Both the position numbers and the translations under genes were made by a program. This document shows positions 34,768-44,900 of a stretch of DNA of 64,000 bases, piece after piece. The stretch comes from CAIYUC01 sp963682005. GTDB taxonomy: Bacteria > Bacteroidota > Bacteroidia > Bacteroidales > FEN-979. Where the stretch lies: positions 806,001 to 870,000 of the forward strand of contig OY820914.1 in the NCBI GenBank assembly GCA_963682005.1. The letters are read 5' to 3'. Every line of letters begins with the position of its first letter. The stretch's first letter is position 1. The notes beneath the pieces were generated by a model. It ran no database searches. It saw only the letters and a program-made list of their open reading frames with translations, and was not told where the DNA came from.

Positions 34768-35496
34768 TTATAGTCCAAACCGCACCCACAGTCCGGCGCC
34801 AGGCCATTTCAAACCGGTAATAAAAAGATTCAATCCTACATACTGCTTATACTTTGCCGTAATGCCGATGTTGAAATCACGTGTATCCCATTCGATGTTG
34901 ATCACCCCGTATTCGGAAATAACGGTCGAGATCCCGCCAAATACTCCGTACAGGCATTCGACAGTGCCTTCGGGAGCTTCCCATATCTGCGTCGCGATGT
35001 CGCTTCCATAGCCAATTACCACGTTGTGCCTGACGATCGGGAAGCTGTTGAAACTCTTTGAAACGACAAGGTAAGTCGAATTGTAGATCCGGGTGCCGAC
35101 CACATCCTGAAGACCGATCGATATCTGCGGAACATATTTCTTCTCAAAGAAAAGCACCACCTTGGCATTCAGGAAGCGGTCTTTAACAAGATCATGGGCC
35201 GGGTCGGAATCGCCGCCTTTCAGTGCTTCGAAAGCTGCAACCCGTGCCCCGATCTCGATACGCCTGTGAAACCCGATATTCACCATTCCTGTCCACACCC
35301 CGGAATTGATCCGCTCACCGTTCCTGAGTATATAATCATTAAAATAATCAGCGCCAATAAAGCATTTCCCGCTCTCCATAGTAAAGGCATCCGGGATTTT
35401 GATCATCCCGGAAATGCCATAAACATTTTGTGACGACATGGACTTTCCCATCCCCAGGATCACAAGAAGAATGACTATTTCGATGACTTTTTTCAT
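34768..35496 (-). CDS. YjbH-like outer-membrane protein
   Basis: 242 aa with a signal peptide (about 1-22). Starts of beta strands recall the YjbH/GfcD family of exopolysaccharide-linked outer-membrane proteins (GISGMIKIPDAFTMESGKCFIG near the N-terminus). Alternating aromatic strands run throughout, with a final LWVRFGL, suggesting a beta-barrel. Family match is by motif only. Starts 8 bp after the preceding gene's stop, tightly coupled. Confidence 0.72.
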   Translation of the reverse strand: MKKVIEIVILLVILGMGKSMSSQNVYGISGMIKIPDAFTMESGKCFIGADYFNDYILRNGERINSGVWTGMVNIGFHRRIEIGARVAAFEALKGGDSDPAHDLVKDRFLNAKVVLFFEKKYVPQISIGLQDVVGTRIYNSTYLVVSKSFNSFPIVRHNVVIGYGSDIATQIWEAPEGTVECLYGVFGGISTVISEYGVINIEWDTRDFNIGITAKYKQYVGLNLFITGLKWPGAGLWVRFGL

Positions 35497-35504
35497 TTAC
35501 ATGA

Positions 35505-36530
35505 TTAAAAGTTCTTCAGGTCAAGACTGAAGACCGGAATATAAACCCAAACCGTATTGGTATTGAAATCATAATTTATCTGGAATGTGTTGAATATTTT
35601 TGCTATGGTAGAATTGCCAATGAACCCCCAGGTTATGCCTGCTATTTCTGCTCTTGTATGCTGATCGACCCTTCGTTCATAAAAGCCACCGATGCGGATG
35701 AAATTAAAGTTCCTGGCCAGTCCAACATGCATTCCATAAGGACTTTCATCATATCCGGGCAATTTCCCCGCCTGTAGCGTAAATTCAACGTCATTCCATT
35801 TGGGTTCATAATAAGCATAAGACCAGTTCACAACATGCTGTGATCCCTGGCTGATCCCGACCTGGAGCTCAAATCCCAGTTTTTTGTATACACGCTGGTT
35901 CCAATTCACATTGAGGTCGTAAAGCCTAGCACCCGGGTCGCCCGTGAAAACATCGCCCGAAATGGCACCGATGTTGATTTTCAGGTTCAGCTTCCGGATG
36001 ACCATGATCCTGGAATAGAGGCTCAGCCCGGAAAAGCTTGCCGGGTCGATGAATGAATTAGGATCCGAGAAGAACAGGGTGATCTTGCTGTATTTCGGGA
36101 ACCATCTCAGCCTTCCGGCACGTAGATCAAGGTATTCAAGGTGGGTCAGGATGCCCGGTTTCTTCAGCATGGCGCTGGAAAAGGAATACCCGACGTAATA
36201 CTCGGGAAAATCATTGTGAAGCGTATTGCCCTCAAAGGTTGACTCATTGATTGCAGCAAACCGAAGGTTGTTATACAACCTGAAACTGAAATAAGCCCTT
36301 AGGTAGTCAACAAAAAAACCATTGGCCCCATCTGGGATATTCCAGTGGTAATTGGATGTGATCTGAAAAGTTGTCTCAACCGGAACAGGCTTTTTCTCAT
36401 ACGCGTTTTGTGATGAACTAATGAAAGGAAAAACAGAGAAATTAAAAATGATAAAGATGATAAAAGCCCGGACTGGACTGAAGAATACCATGAAGAGCCG
36501 AAAATGAAGAAATCGGGGACAGATTTTCAT
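35505..36530 (-). CDS. Predicted outer-membrane beta-barrel protein
   Basis: 341 aa. The N-terminal hydrophobic stretch (about 14-38) is a signal sequence; later ATGs could start it nearer that stretch. The rest is a run of amphipathic strands rich in Tyr/Phe/Gly (YFSFRLYNNLRFAAIN, YYVGYSFSSAMLK, RVYKKLGFELQVGISQGS), typical of a barrel of the porin or Wzi-like kind. Specific family not established. First gene of the operon leading to the YjbH-like, lipoprotein and cysteine-rich genes. Confidence 0.72.
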   Translation of the reverse strand: MKICPRFLHFRLFMVFFSPVRAFIIFIIFNFSVFPFISSSQNAYEKKPVPVETTFQITSNYHWNIPDGANGFFVDYLRAYFSFRLYNNLRFAAINESTFEGNTLHNDFPEYYVGYSFSSAMLKKPGILTHLEYLDLRAGRLRWFPKYSKITLFFSDPNSFIDPASFSGLSLYSRIMVIRKLNLKINIGAISGDVFTGDPGARLYDLNVNWNQRVYKKLGFELQVGISQGSQHVVNWSYAYYEPKWNDVEFTLQAGKLPGYDESPYGMHVGLARNFNFIRIGGFYERRVDQHTRAEIAGITWGFIGNSTIAKIFNTFQINYDFNTNTVWVYIPVFSLDLKNF

Positions 36531-36940
36531 TTTCCTGAATCTGTAGTTTATGGAGCCAGATCGTTTACAATCACACTAAGAAACACGGCCTGATTACTAA
36601 CCTGATTAGAATCTGCGATCTTACCGGCTGTTTTTAATGTGTTAAAGATATGGCAATACTTTATGTTTTCACAAACATTTGGCCTTCTTCTTTTCTTAAA
36701 TTTTTCTTAATATATACTATTCGATATGTGTTAGCCAGCAGAGATATCATACATTATCCTGGCTCTCATTATTTTCCGTAAATTTTTATCAATCTGTAAA
36801 TGAGTACCGGGATTAAAATTTTGCTCATTGGAAACAAGGGCAATTATCCGTGTGATCTCATCACATAAGGAAAACAATCATCGTTTTTTCAGGAGATTGC
36901 TGATCAAGGAATGTGACAGATGGCAGGTAGATCTTTCTAT
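36531..36940. other. 410-bp intergenic region
   Basis: Holds a candidate promoter for the minus-strand envelope operon: TTTG (36672-36675), 21-nt spacer, TATCTTTA (36643-36650). The rest is AT-rich with no gene or structured RNA recognised. Confidence 0.6.
36643..36675 (-). promoter_or_regulatory. Promoter of envelope operon
   Basis: Minus-strand TTTG-N21-TATCTTTA, one mismatch from consensus in the -7 box. About 110 bp before the first start codon. Confidence 0.5.
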
Positions 36941-38224
36941 CTACACGGCCTTTACAAGGAAATAATTCTTCTTTCCTTTCTGAAAGAGGAAGTATTTTCC
37001 ATTCAGTAACTGAGGTTCGGAAAGGAAAAAGGATTCATTGATCTTTTCTTTATTCATAAAAACACAACCTTCTTTCAGCATGCGACGTGCTTCACTTTTG
37101 GAGGAAAAGATGCGGGTCAGGTCGGTGAGAAAATCAACGATCGGGATGTTGTTCATGAGTTCACTTTTCGCAATCACGCATTGAGGAACGCCCTCAAAGA
37201 CAGAAAGGAATGTATCTTCGGAAAGATTTTTCAGGGTATCCGTAGTACCTTTCCCGAACAGGATCTCAGAGGCCTCAAGTGCAGTATGATAGTCTTCTTC
37301 CGAATGAACACGTATTGTTATATCCTTTGCCAGTGCTTTCTGAAGCGTGCGCAAGTGGGGGGCTTCCCTGTGCTGAATTGTCAGGTTGTCAATCTCCTCC
37401 TTCGGAAAAAGGGTAAATTTCTTAATGTATTCTTCGGCATCGGTATCGCTTGTATTCAGCCAGAACTGGTAGAATTTGTAGGGTGATGTCTTTTTCGCGT
37501 CCAGCCAAACATTTCCTGCTTCCGTCTTGCCAAATTTACCTCCATCTGATTTTGTGATAAGCGGGCACGTAAGGGCATAGGCTTCACCACCGGCTTTCCG
37601 CCGAATGAGCTCCGTACCTGTCACGATATTTCCCCACTGATCAGATCCGCCCATTTGAAGCCGGCATTTCTTATTTTCGTAAAGCCAGAGGAAATCATAT
37701 CCCTGAACAAGCTGGTATGTGAATTCGGTGAATGAAATACCACTCCCCGACTCCATCCTGTTCTTCACCGAATCCTTGGCCATCATGTAATTGACCGTAA
37801 GGTGCTTCCCTACATCCCTAAGAAAATGGAGGAAGCTGAATTCTTTCATCCAGTCGTAATTGTTCACCATTTCGGCGGCATTGGGAAGTTCTGCCCTGAA
37901 ATCCAGAAATTTTGAAAGCTGCTTCTTAATGCATTCCTGGTTATGACGAAGGACCGTCTCATCAAGGAGGTTCCTTTCCTCAGATTTGCCTGAAGGGTCC
38001 CCGATCATGCCGGTAGCCCCCCCGACAAGCACGATCGGTTTATGGCCGGTCCGCTGAAAATGAACCAGCAACATGATGGAAGCAAGATTCCCTATATGAA
38101 GTGAATCGGAAGTGGGATCATAGCCAATATAGGCTGAAGTCATTTCCCTGGACAATTGTTCGTCAGTACCGGGCATCACATCATGGATCATGCCTCTCCA
38201 TCTGAGCTCTTCAATAAAATTCAT
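36941..38224 (-). CDS. tyrS: Tyrosyl-tRNA synthetase
   Basis: 427 aa from the ATG at 38224. A longer in-frame ATG at 38242 overlaps a minus-strand TATTTTTG promoter box and is rejected. The class I synthetase core has the HIGH-type signature HIGN (about residue 43) and the KMSKS loop as KFGKT, with the binding-site segments GGSDQWGNI and YQLVQGYDF. A C-terminal S4-like domain (about 355-427) completes the bacterial TyrS architecture. Essential housekeeping gene that charges tRNA-Tyr in the cytoplasm. Confidence 0.98.
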   Translation of the reverse strand: MNFIEELRWRGMIHDVMPGTDEQLSREMTSAYIGYDPTSDSLHIGNLASIMLLVHFQRTGHKPIVLVGGATGMIGDPSGKSEERNLLDETVLRHNQECIKKQLSKFLDFRAELPNAAEMVNNYDWMKEFSFLHFLRDVGKHLTVNYMMAKDSVKNRMESGSGISFTEFTYQLVQGYDFLWLYENKKCRLQMGGSDQWGNIVTGTELIRRKAGGEAYALTCPLITKSDGGKFGKTEAGNVWLDAKKTSPYKFYQFWLNTSDTDAEEYIKKFTLFPKEEIDNLTIQHREAPHLRTLQKALAKDITIRVHSEEDYHTALEASEILFGKGTTDTLKNLSEDTFLSVFEGVPQCVIAKSELMNNIPIVDFLTDLTRIFSSKSEARRMLKEGCVFMNKEKINESFFLSEPQLLNGKYFLFQKGKKNYFLVKAV

Positions 38225-38239
38225 TCCTCTGGTTTTTTG

Positions 38240-38247
38240 CAAAAATA
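38240..38247 (-). promoter_or_regulatory. -7 box for tyrS
   Basis: TATTTTTG on the minus strand, matching TAnnTTTG, 16 bp before the preferred start. Supports the start at 38224 over 38242. Confidence 0.45.
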
Positions 38248-38353
38248 GGAAAAAATCATTGAGATGAGTTCACGGTTTTATAGGATACATGCAGGAACTG
38301 AACTTCAGACATCATTATCATATGCTTGATATGCTGGATATTGAAAAAATTTC

Positions 38354-38361
38354 TAAATTTG
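38354..38361 (+). promoter_or_regulatory. -7 box for first tandem surface protein gene
   Basis: TAAATTTG, full match to TAnnTTTG, 40 bp before the start codon. No clear -33 TTTG at the usual distance. Confidence 0.5.
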
Positions 38362-38401
38362 TAGCTTAAATTTAAGTACTTTTAAACATCAAATCAATTC
38401 T

Positions 38402-41400
38402 ATGAAGTATTTGTACCCCTTCCTTCTTTTAGTGTTTGTAGCTTTTTCACAGAAAACCCTGAATGCACAAGACCTGCCTGTTCACCCGTCAAGCATCGGT
38501 ACCGGCACTTTCCTTGGCGTGAGCAAGCCGCTGCAGGACCTCCCGAAAATAAATGCCGAAGATATGAAAAGGTATGAGAGACGGGCCAAAGAAAGAGTAC
38601 TGAATGAAGGGTTGTCACGCAGGTATTACCCGTTTGCTTCAACGGCATTGCCAAAAGGGCCTGATCCTGTCTGGCAGGCTGAAATGGGAAAAACCGGCAA
38701 TGGTCCGAAGGCACCGATTCAGAATTTCAACGGGGGTGATTCTCCATATTATCCGCCGGACTGCAATGGTGCGGTTGGGCCCAATCATTATATGCAGTGC
38801 ATCAACTGCACTTATCAGATTCATAGTAAAACGGGAACTTTACTTGCCGGTCCGACCGATATGAACCTGCTTTTCGGCAGCGTACCCGGAGCTTCTTACA
38901 ATGACGGTGATCCTGTGATCCTTTATGATGAGCAGGCTGACCGCTGGCTGGCTACGGAGTTTTCCATAACGGGGGCAACCAATTATATCCTGATGGCGGT
39001 TTCCACCACAAATAATCCTACCGGAACCTGGTATCAATACTCATTCATTGTGGATGCCATGCCGGATTACCCGAAGTTCAGTGTCTGGCGTGACGGCTAT
39101 TACATGGCTGACAATAACAGTTCCGCCAATGATATCTATGTTTTTGAGCGTTCAAAGATGATCACAGGAGCAACAGCACCTGGATCGGTCGGGTTTAGCA
39201 ATCCCAACAGGCCTGCATCGATCGATGGATTCATGATGGTTCCCCCTGTTGATAATGATGGCGCTTTTGCCCCTTTGGGATCCCCTGGATTATTTATCGC
39301 CTTCAATGACGATGCGATCGGAGGCGGAAGTGACCAGCTATGGATCTATGAACTCTCTGTAAACTGGACAACACCATCTTCTTCAACATTCAGTCGCGTT
39401 CAGCAGCTTGGAGTTCCTGTTTTCGATGCCAACTTCGGAGCAACCTGGAACAATATTGCCCAATTGGGAACAACACAGAAATTGGATGCAATCCCTCAGG
39501 TCATCATGAATGCTCCACAATACAGGAATTTCGGGACCTACCAGACGATCGTCTGTTGTCATACAGTGGATGTGGATGCAACAAACCATGCCGGCATCCG
39601 CTGGTATGAATTGCGAAGGACTCCTCCTGGGACCACCTGGACACTGAGGCAGTCGGGCACTTATGCACCCGATGCAAACTCCCGCTGGATGGGTAGCATT
39701 GTACTGAACGGATCAGGTCAGCTGGGATTAGGCTATTCAGTCTCAAGCAGCACAATTTACCCGGGAATCCGGTATACGGGACAGTCCTCAGCCGCATATA
39801 ATGCTGCCTCGGGCACAATGGATATCCCTGAAGAAGTCATCCAGGCCGGTATGGGTTATCAGTCAGGTTACAACAGGTGGGGCGATTATTCGAATATCTC
39901 CATCGATCCTTCGAATGACCAGACCTTCTGGTTCACTTCCGAATATATTCAGAGCAGTGCAAGAAAAACAAAAATTGCTTCATTCCAGCTGGGAAGCCCC
40001 CCGATTGTAATCACCCTGCCTGCGACACTGGTCACATCGGCCACGGCCACCATCAACGGGTCAGTGAATCCAAACGGGCTGGCCACCACTTATCATTTCG
40101 ACTGGGGAACAACCATTAGCTACGGTAACACAACCTCAAACCTGTCAGCCGGATCAGGCAGTTCAGCAGTACCTGTCAGCGCCAACCTTTCTGGTCTTGT
40201 CACTGGAACCACCTACCATTTCAGGCTTGTTGCAACCAATACTGATGGGTCAACGACCGGGGCTGACCTTACCTTTACACCAGGGGGAGCCGTTGTCACC
40301 ACTACCGCAGCATCATCCATCACATCGACCACGGCGTCATCCGGCGGGAACATTACGACAGACGGCGGCAGTTCAGTGTCATCACGCGGGGTTTGCTGGG
40401 GCACAAGCACAAATCCGACGATATCGGGAAGTCATACAACGGACGGCAACGGTACCGGTGCATTTACAAGTTCACTGACGGGATTGTCTGCCAATACCCT
40501 ATATCATATCAGGGCCTATGCAACAAATGGAAATGGAACATTCTACGGAAACGACCTGACCTTTACGACACTTTGCGGCATCGTCAGCAGCTTTCCGTGG
40601 ACAGAAGGATTTGAGAACGGCGGTACCATTCCTAATTGCTGGACACAGGAACAGGTCAACTCTTCGGGGATAAACTGGACGTTCATTACCGGAAGCGGAA
40701 ACGGGAACCCAGCCTCCGCTCATGGCGGGACTTACAATGCATGTTTAAAGGATATAACAGCAGCTGACAACAAGACCAAGCTTATCACTCCCCCCATTAA
40801 TCTTACCATGATCTTAAACCCGGTTTTAACTTTCTGGCACACACAAGCCACATGGCCGAATGACCAGGATCAACTTACCATCTATTATAAAACAACAATC
40901 GGAGGACCCTGGACCCTCCTTATCACAAGCTTCACAAACAATATTACAGCCTGGACCCAGGAGACCATCAATCTTCCCAATTCATCTTCCACCTATTATA
41001 TTGCCTTTGAAGGAAATGCAAAGTACGGTTATGGCGTATGTGTGGATGATGTTTCCATTACGGGAACACCTGCCCTTAAAACACTTAACCTGAACATTTA
41101 TGTAGAAGGTTATTACAACACCGGCTCCGGTTCCATGTCACAGGCCCAGGAATGCGCGGATGGCGCGATCACCTATAATAAATTCTCCGGGACCACGGTT
41201 GATACATTGAGTGTAATGCTTGCAGCGTCTTCTTCTCCATGGGCTTACGTATACCAGGCACACGGGCTTGCCATTTCCCCGGGAGGCACAGTTTCCCTTT
41301 CGATCCCCTCATCTTTCAGTTCAAATTATTATATTGCTGTTAAACACCGTCAGAGCGTGGAAACGTGGAGTGCCAATGCTGTTTCATTTAGCGGCAGTAC

Positions 41401-41710
41401 CATTAATTACAACTTTACAACTGCGGCGAGCCAGGCATACGGAAATAATGAGAAGCAGATCTCTCCGGAGCTGAATATCTATGTTTTATATGGGGGAGAT
41501 GTGGCTTCCATTTTCCCGGAACAGGATGGATATATCGATATTTTTGACAACAATTCGGTTTATAATAAAGCACAGTTGGCCCAATACGGATATATGGTGG
41601 AAGATATTACCGGTGACGGGTTTGTGGACATCTTCGACATGATCATAGTATTCAATAACATGCAAGCTTATATAGGAATAAAGAATCCCCCAAACCCGGG
41701 GAAAAAATAA
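38402..41710 (+). CDS. Large modular surface protein with NPGKK C-terminal module (array member 1)
   Basis: 1102 aa. Signal peptide (1-22); the shared N-terminal module (about 25-540; PPDCNGAVGPNHYMQ, LYDEQADRW, DYPKFSVWRDGYYMADNN). A fibronectin-like domain (about 545-625) and an RGVCW module (about 635-720) follow. Next is a MAM/cleaved-adhesin-like domain (about 725-890; WTEGFENGGTIPNCW, YYIAFEGNAKYGYGVCVDDV), then the 210-aa C-terminal module from 41078. That last module has two dockerin/EF-hand-like loops (QDGYIDIFDNN, TGDGFVDIFDM) and ends NPPNPGKK. No T9SS CTD. First of three head-to-tail paralogues. Confidence 0.92.
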   Translation: MKYLYPFLLLVFVAFSQKTLNAQDLPVHPSSIGTGTFLGVSKPLQDLPKINAEDMKRYERRAKERVLNEGLSRRYYPFASTALPKGPDPVWQAEMGKTGNGPKAPIQNFNGGDSPYYPPDCNGAVGPNHYMQCINCTYQIHSKTGTLLAGPTDMNLLFGSVPGASYNDGDPVILYDEQADRWLATEFSITGATNYILMAVSTTNNPTGTWYQYSFIVDAMPDYPKFSVWRDGYYMADNNSSANDIYVFERSKMITGATAPGSVGFSNPNRPASIDGFMMVPPVDNDGAFAPLGSPGLFIAFNDDAIGGGSDQLWIYELSVNWTTPSSSTFSRVQQLGVPVFDANFGATWNNIAQLGTTQKLDAIPQVIMNAPQYRNFGTYQTIVCCHTVDVDATNHAGIRWYELRRTPPGTTWTLRQSGTYAPDANSRWMGSIVLNGSGQLGLGYSVSSSTIYPGIRYTGQSSAAYNAASGTMDIPEEVIQAGMGYQSGYNRWGDYSNISIDPSNDQTFWFTSEYIQSSARKTKIASFQLGSPPIVITLPATLVTSATATINGSVNPNGLATTYHFDWGTTISYGNTTSNLSAGSGSSAVPVSANLSGLVTGTTYHFRLVATNTDGSTTGADLTFTPGGAVVTTTAASSITSTTASSGGNITTDGGSSVSSRGVCWGTSTNPTISGSHTTDGNGTGAFTSSLTGLSANTLYHIRAYATNGNGTFYGNDLTFTTLCGIVSSFPWTEGFENGGTIPNCWTQEQVNSSGINWTFITGSGNGNPASAHGGTYNACLKDITAADNKTKLITPPINLTMILNPVLTFWHTQATWPNDQDQLTIYYKTTIGGPWTLLITSFTNNITAWTQETINLPNSSSTYYIAFEGNAKYGYGVCVDDVSITGTPALKTLNLNIYVEGYYNTGSGSMSQAQECADGAITYNKFSGTTVDTLSVMLAASSSPWAYVYQAHGLAISPGGTVSLSIPSSFSSNYYIAVKHRQSVETWSANAVSFSGSTINYNFTTAASQAYGNNEKQISPELNIYVLYGGDVASIFPEQDGYIDIFDNNSVYNKAQLAQYGYMVEDITGDGFVDIFDMIIVFNNMQAYIGIKNPPNPGKK

Positions 41711-41945
41711 ATATTCCCCATTATGGCACTGCCAGCCCGAATCCCCCCTGAATACAACGGCAGCGCAAGTTAACCGGGAATAAATTTGTGAATTTAACCA
41801 AACAGAGAATTTTCCTGTTGCCCGGCAGGTTAAGGAAATTCAGGTTTATGCATCTCATTTCTTTCGCGGAAATAAGGCGCTAAGCCGGTTAAATTATTTT
41901 TCATCAAATGATGTCAAATTATAATAACCAATAAAGTCTGTAATC

Positions 41946-44900
41946 ATGAAAAATCTGTACGTTTTTGTGTCCATTCTCCTGTGCTTCTTCCTGTTTTCAG
42001 GGAAGGCCTATTCTCAATCCAAACCGATAAAACCTACCTTTTCAGGTACCGGAACGCTGATCGGGATAAGCAAACCACTGATCGACCTTCCGAAGATCAC
42101 GCCGGAAGAACTCAGGGAACAACAGAAAAGGTTCGAGAAAAGAGAGTTGAACGAAGGCCTCAGGAACAGGTATTACCCATTTGCCGCAACTGCCCTGCCC
42201 CAGGGTCCTGACCCGGTATGGCAGAAGGAGATGGGAAAAACGGGGAATGGCCCGAAAGCGCCTCTACAGAATTTCATTGGCGGAGATTCACCGTATTATC
42301 CTCCGGATTGCAACGGGGCCGTGGGTCCGAATCATTACATGCAGGACTATAACTGTTCCTACTCCATTTATACAAAAACCGGAACTCTTGTGGCAGGTCC
42401 GACAGCGATGAATCTCCTGTTCGGAAGTGTTCCCGGCGCAACATACAATGATGGCGACCCAGTTGTATTATATGATGAACAGGCCGACCGGTGGCTTGCC
42501 ACGGAATTTTCAATCTCCGGATCAACGAATTATATCCTGATGGCGGTATCAACCACGAACAATCCAACCGGTACCTGGTACCAGTATTCCTTTGTTGTTG
42601 ATGCTATGCCGGATTACCCGAAATTCAGCGTCTGGCGTGACGGATATTACATGGCTGACAATAACAGCTCGACGAACGACATCTATGTTTTCCAACGTGA
42701 CGTTATGCTGACCGGAGGTGCATCTCCTAAATCCGTGGGATTCAACAATTCTTACAGACCCAGTTCTATTGACGGTTTCATGATGGTTCCGCCTGTTGAC
42801 AATGACGGAACTTTTGCACCTACAGGATCTCCCGGGTTATTTATTGCATTCAACGATGACGCCATCGGCGGAGGGAGTGACCAGTTATGGATCTATGAAC
42901 TGGTTGTCAACTGGACCACCACAACATCTTCCACCTTCAACAGGGTTCAGCAGCTAAGTGTACCTGCATTCAGCGCTGACTTCGGTTCAACATGGAACAA
43001 TATCGCACAGCTCGGAACAACCCAGAAAGTGGACGCCATCCCACAGGTTATCATGAATGCACCTCAATACAGGAATTTCGGAACTTACCAAACAATTGTC
43101 TGCTGCCATACTGTCGATGTGGATGCCACAGATCATGCGGGAGTCAGGTGGTATGAATTGCGCAAGACCCCGCCAGCCACCACCTGGGTGCTCCGGCAAT
43201 CGGGAACATATGCACCTGATGCACATTCACGATGGATGGGAAGTATTGTACTGAACGGTTCCGGACAGATCGGTCTTGGCTATTCCATTTCCAGCTCTAC
43301 CATGTACCCCGGGATCCGGTATACAGGACAATCATCATCCGCATATGCAGCAGGGGCAGGTGTCCTTGATATTCCGGAAGAGATAATTCAGACCGGAACC
43401 CTGTCACAAACTAGTTATAACCGATGGGGTGATTATTCAAGCATTTCGATCGACCCAACCAATGACAAAACCTTCTGGTTTACCACTGAATATATAGGAA
43501 GCGGTACAAGGAAGACAAAGATCGCATCGTTCCAGTTCGGAAATTCGCCAACCGTAGTTACACTTGCCGCAAGCTCCATAACAGGAACATCCGCAACCAT
43601 GAACGGAACGGTAAACCCGAACGGGCTTGCCACAACATATCATTTTGAATGGGGTACAACAACCAGCTACGGGACTTCAACGACTGAAACCTCTGCCGGT
43701 TCGGGTTCATCTGCCATTGCTGTCAGTTCCGGTCTTACCGGCCTGACGGGAGGAGTGACCTATCATTACAGGGTTGTGGCAACAAACACCGATGGTTCAA
43801 CATCCGGGAACGATATTTCATTCACCCCGGGGGCAGCAGCAGTAACAACAACAGCCGCTTCATCCATTACCACAACGACAGCCTCCACCGGGGGAAATGT
43901 AACCAGTGATGGCGGAAGCACCGTTTCTGCGCGTGGAATATGCTGGAGTACCACGCTAAACCCAACAATTTCAGGAAGCCACACAACCGATGGGAACGGA
44001 ACAGGTTCGTTTACCAGTTCCATCACAGGATTGAGTGCCAACACAACCTATCACATAAGGGCTTATGCCACCAACGGCTCCGGCACTTATTACGGATCGG
44101 ACCTGACATTTACGACCTTATGCGGAACCGTTACATCATTTCCATGGACGGAAGGCTTCGAGAATGCTGGTGTGATCCCTAACTGCTGGACCCAGGAGCA
44201 AGTAAGTTCTTCGGGAGTCAATTGGGTGTTCATTACCGGAAGCGGCAACAGCCATCCGGCTGGTGCTCACGGCGGCACATACAATGCATGTCTGAAGGAT
44301 GCAACCGCGGCTGATAATAAAACAAGACTGATCTCGCCACCCATCAATTTATCGATGATCTCAAGCCCTGTCCTTACATTCTGGCTTACCCAGGCAGTCT
44401 GGTCCGGCGACCAGGATCAGCTTGCGGTTTATTATACAACAACCCCGGGAGGAACCTGGACCCTGATCACTTCATATACCGCAAGCATAACTGCCTGGAC
44501 ACAGCAGACCATCAACCTTCCCGGCACATCCTCCACTTATTACATCGCTTTTGAAGGAAATGCAAAATACGGTTATGGCGTTTGCATCGATGATGTACAA
44601 GTGACCGGTTCTCCTGCTTATACCCTGGCTGTGACTCCTTCAAATCAGAATGTGACTGCAGCTTCCGGAAATACCTCGTTCAATGTCACCTCCAATACTT
44701 CCTGGACGGTCTCCAGCAACCAGGCATGGTGTACTGTCCCATCTTCAGGGACAGGAAACGGAACAATCACAGCTACGTATACGCAAAACACCTCGGTAAC
44801 ACCAAGGATTGCGAATATAACAGTTACAGTAACAGGATTGACTCCAGTGGTCGTCACGGTCACACAGGCTGGGGCAACACCCACGCTTTCGGTCACCCCG

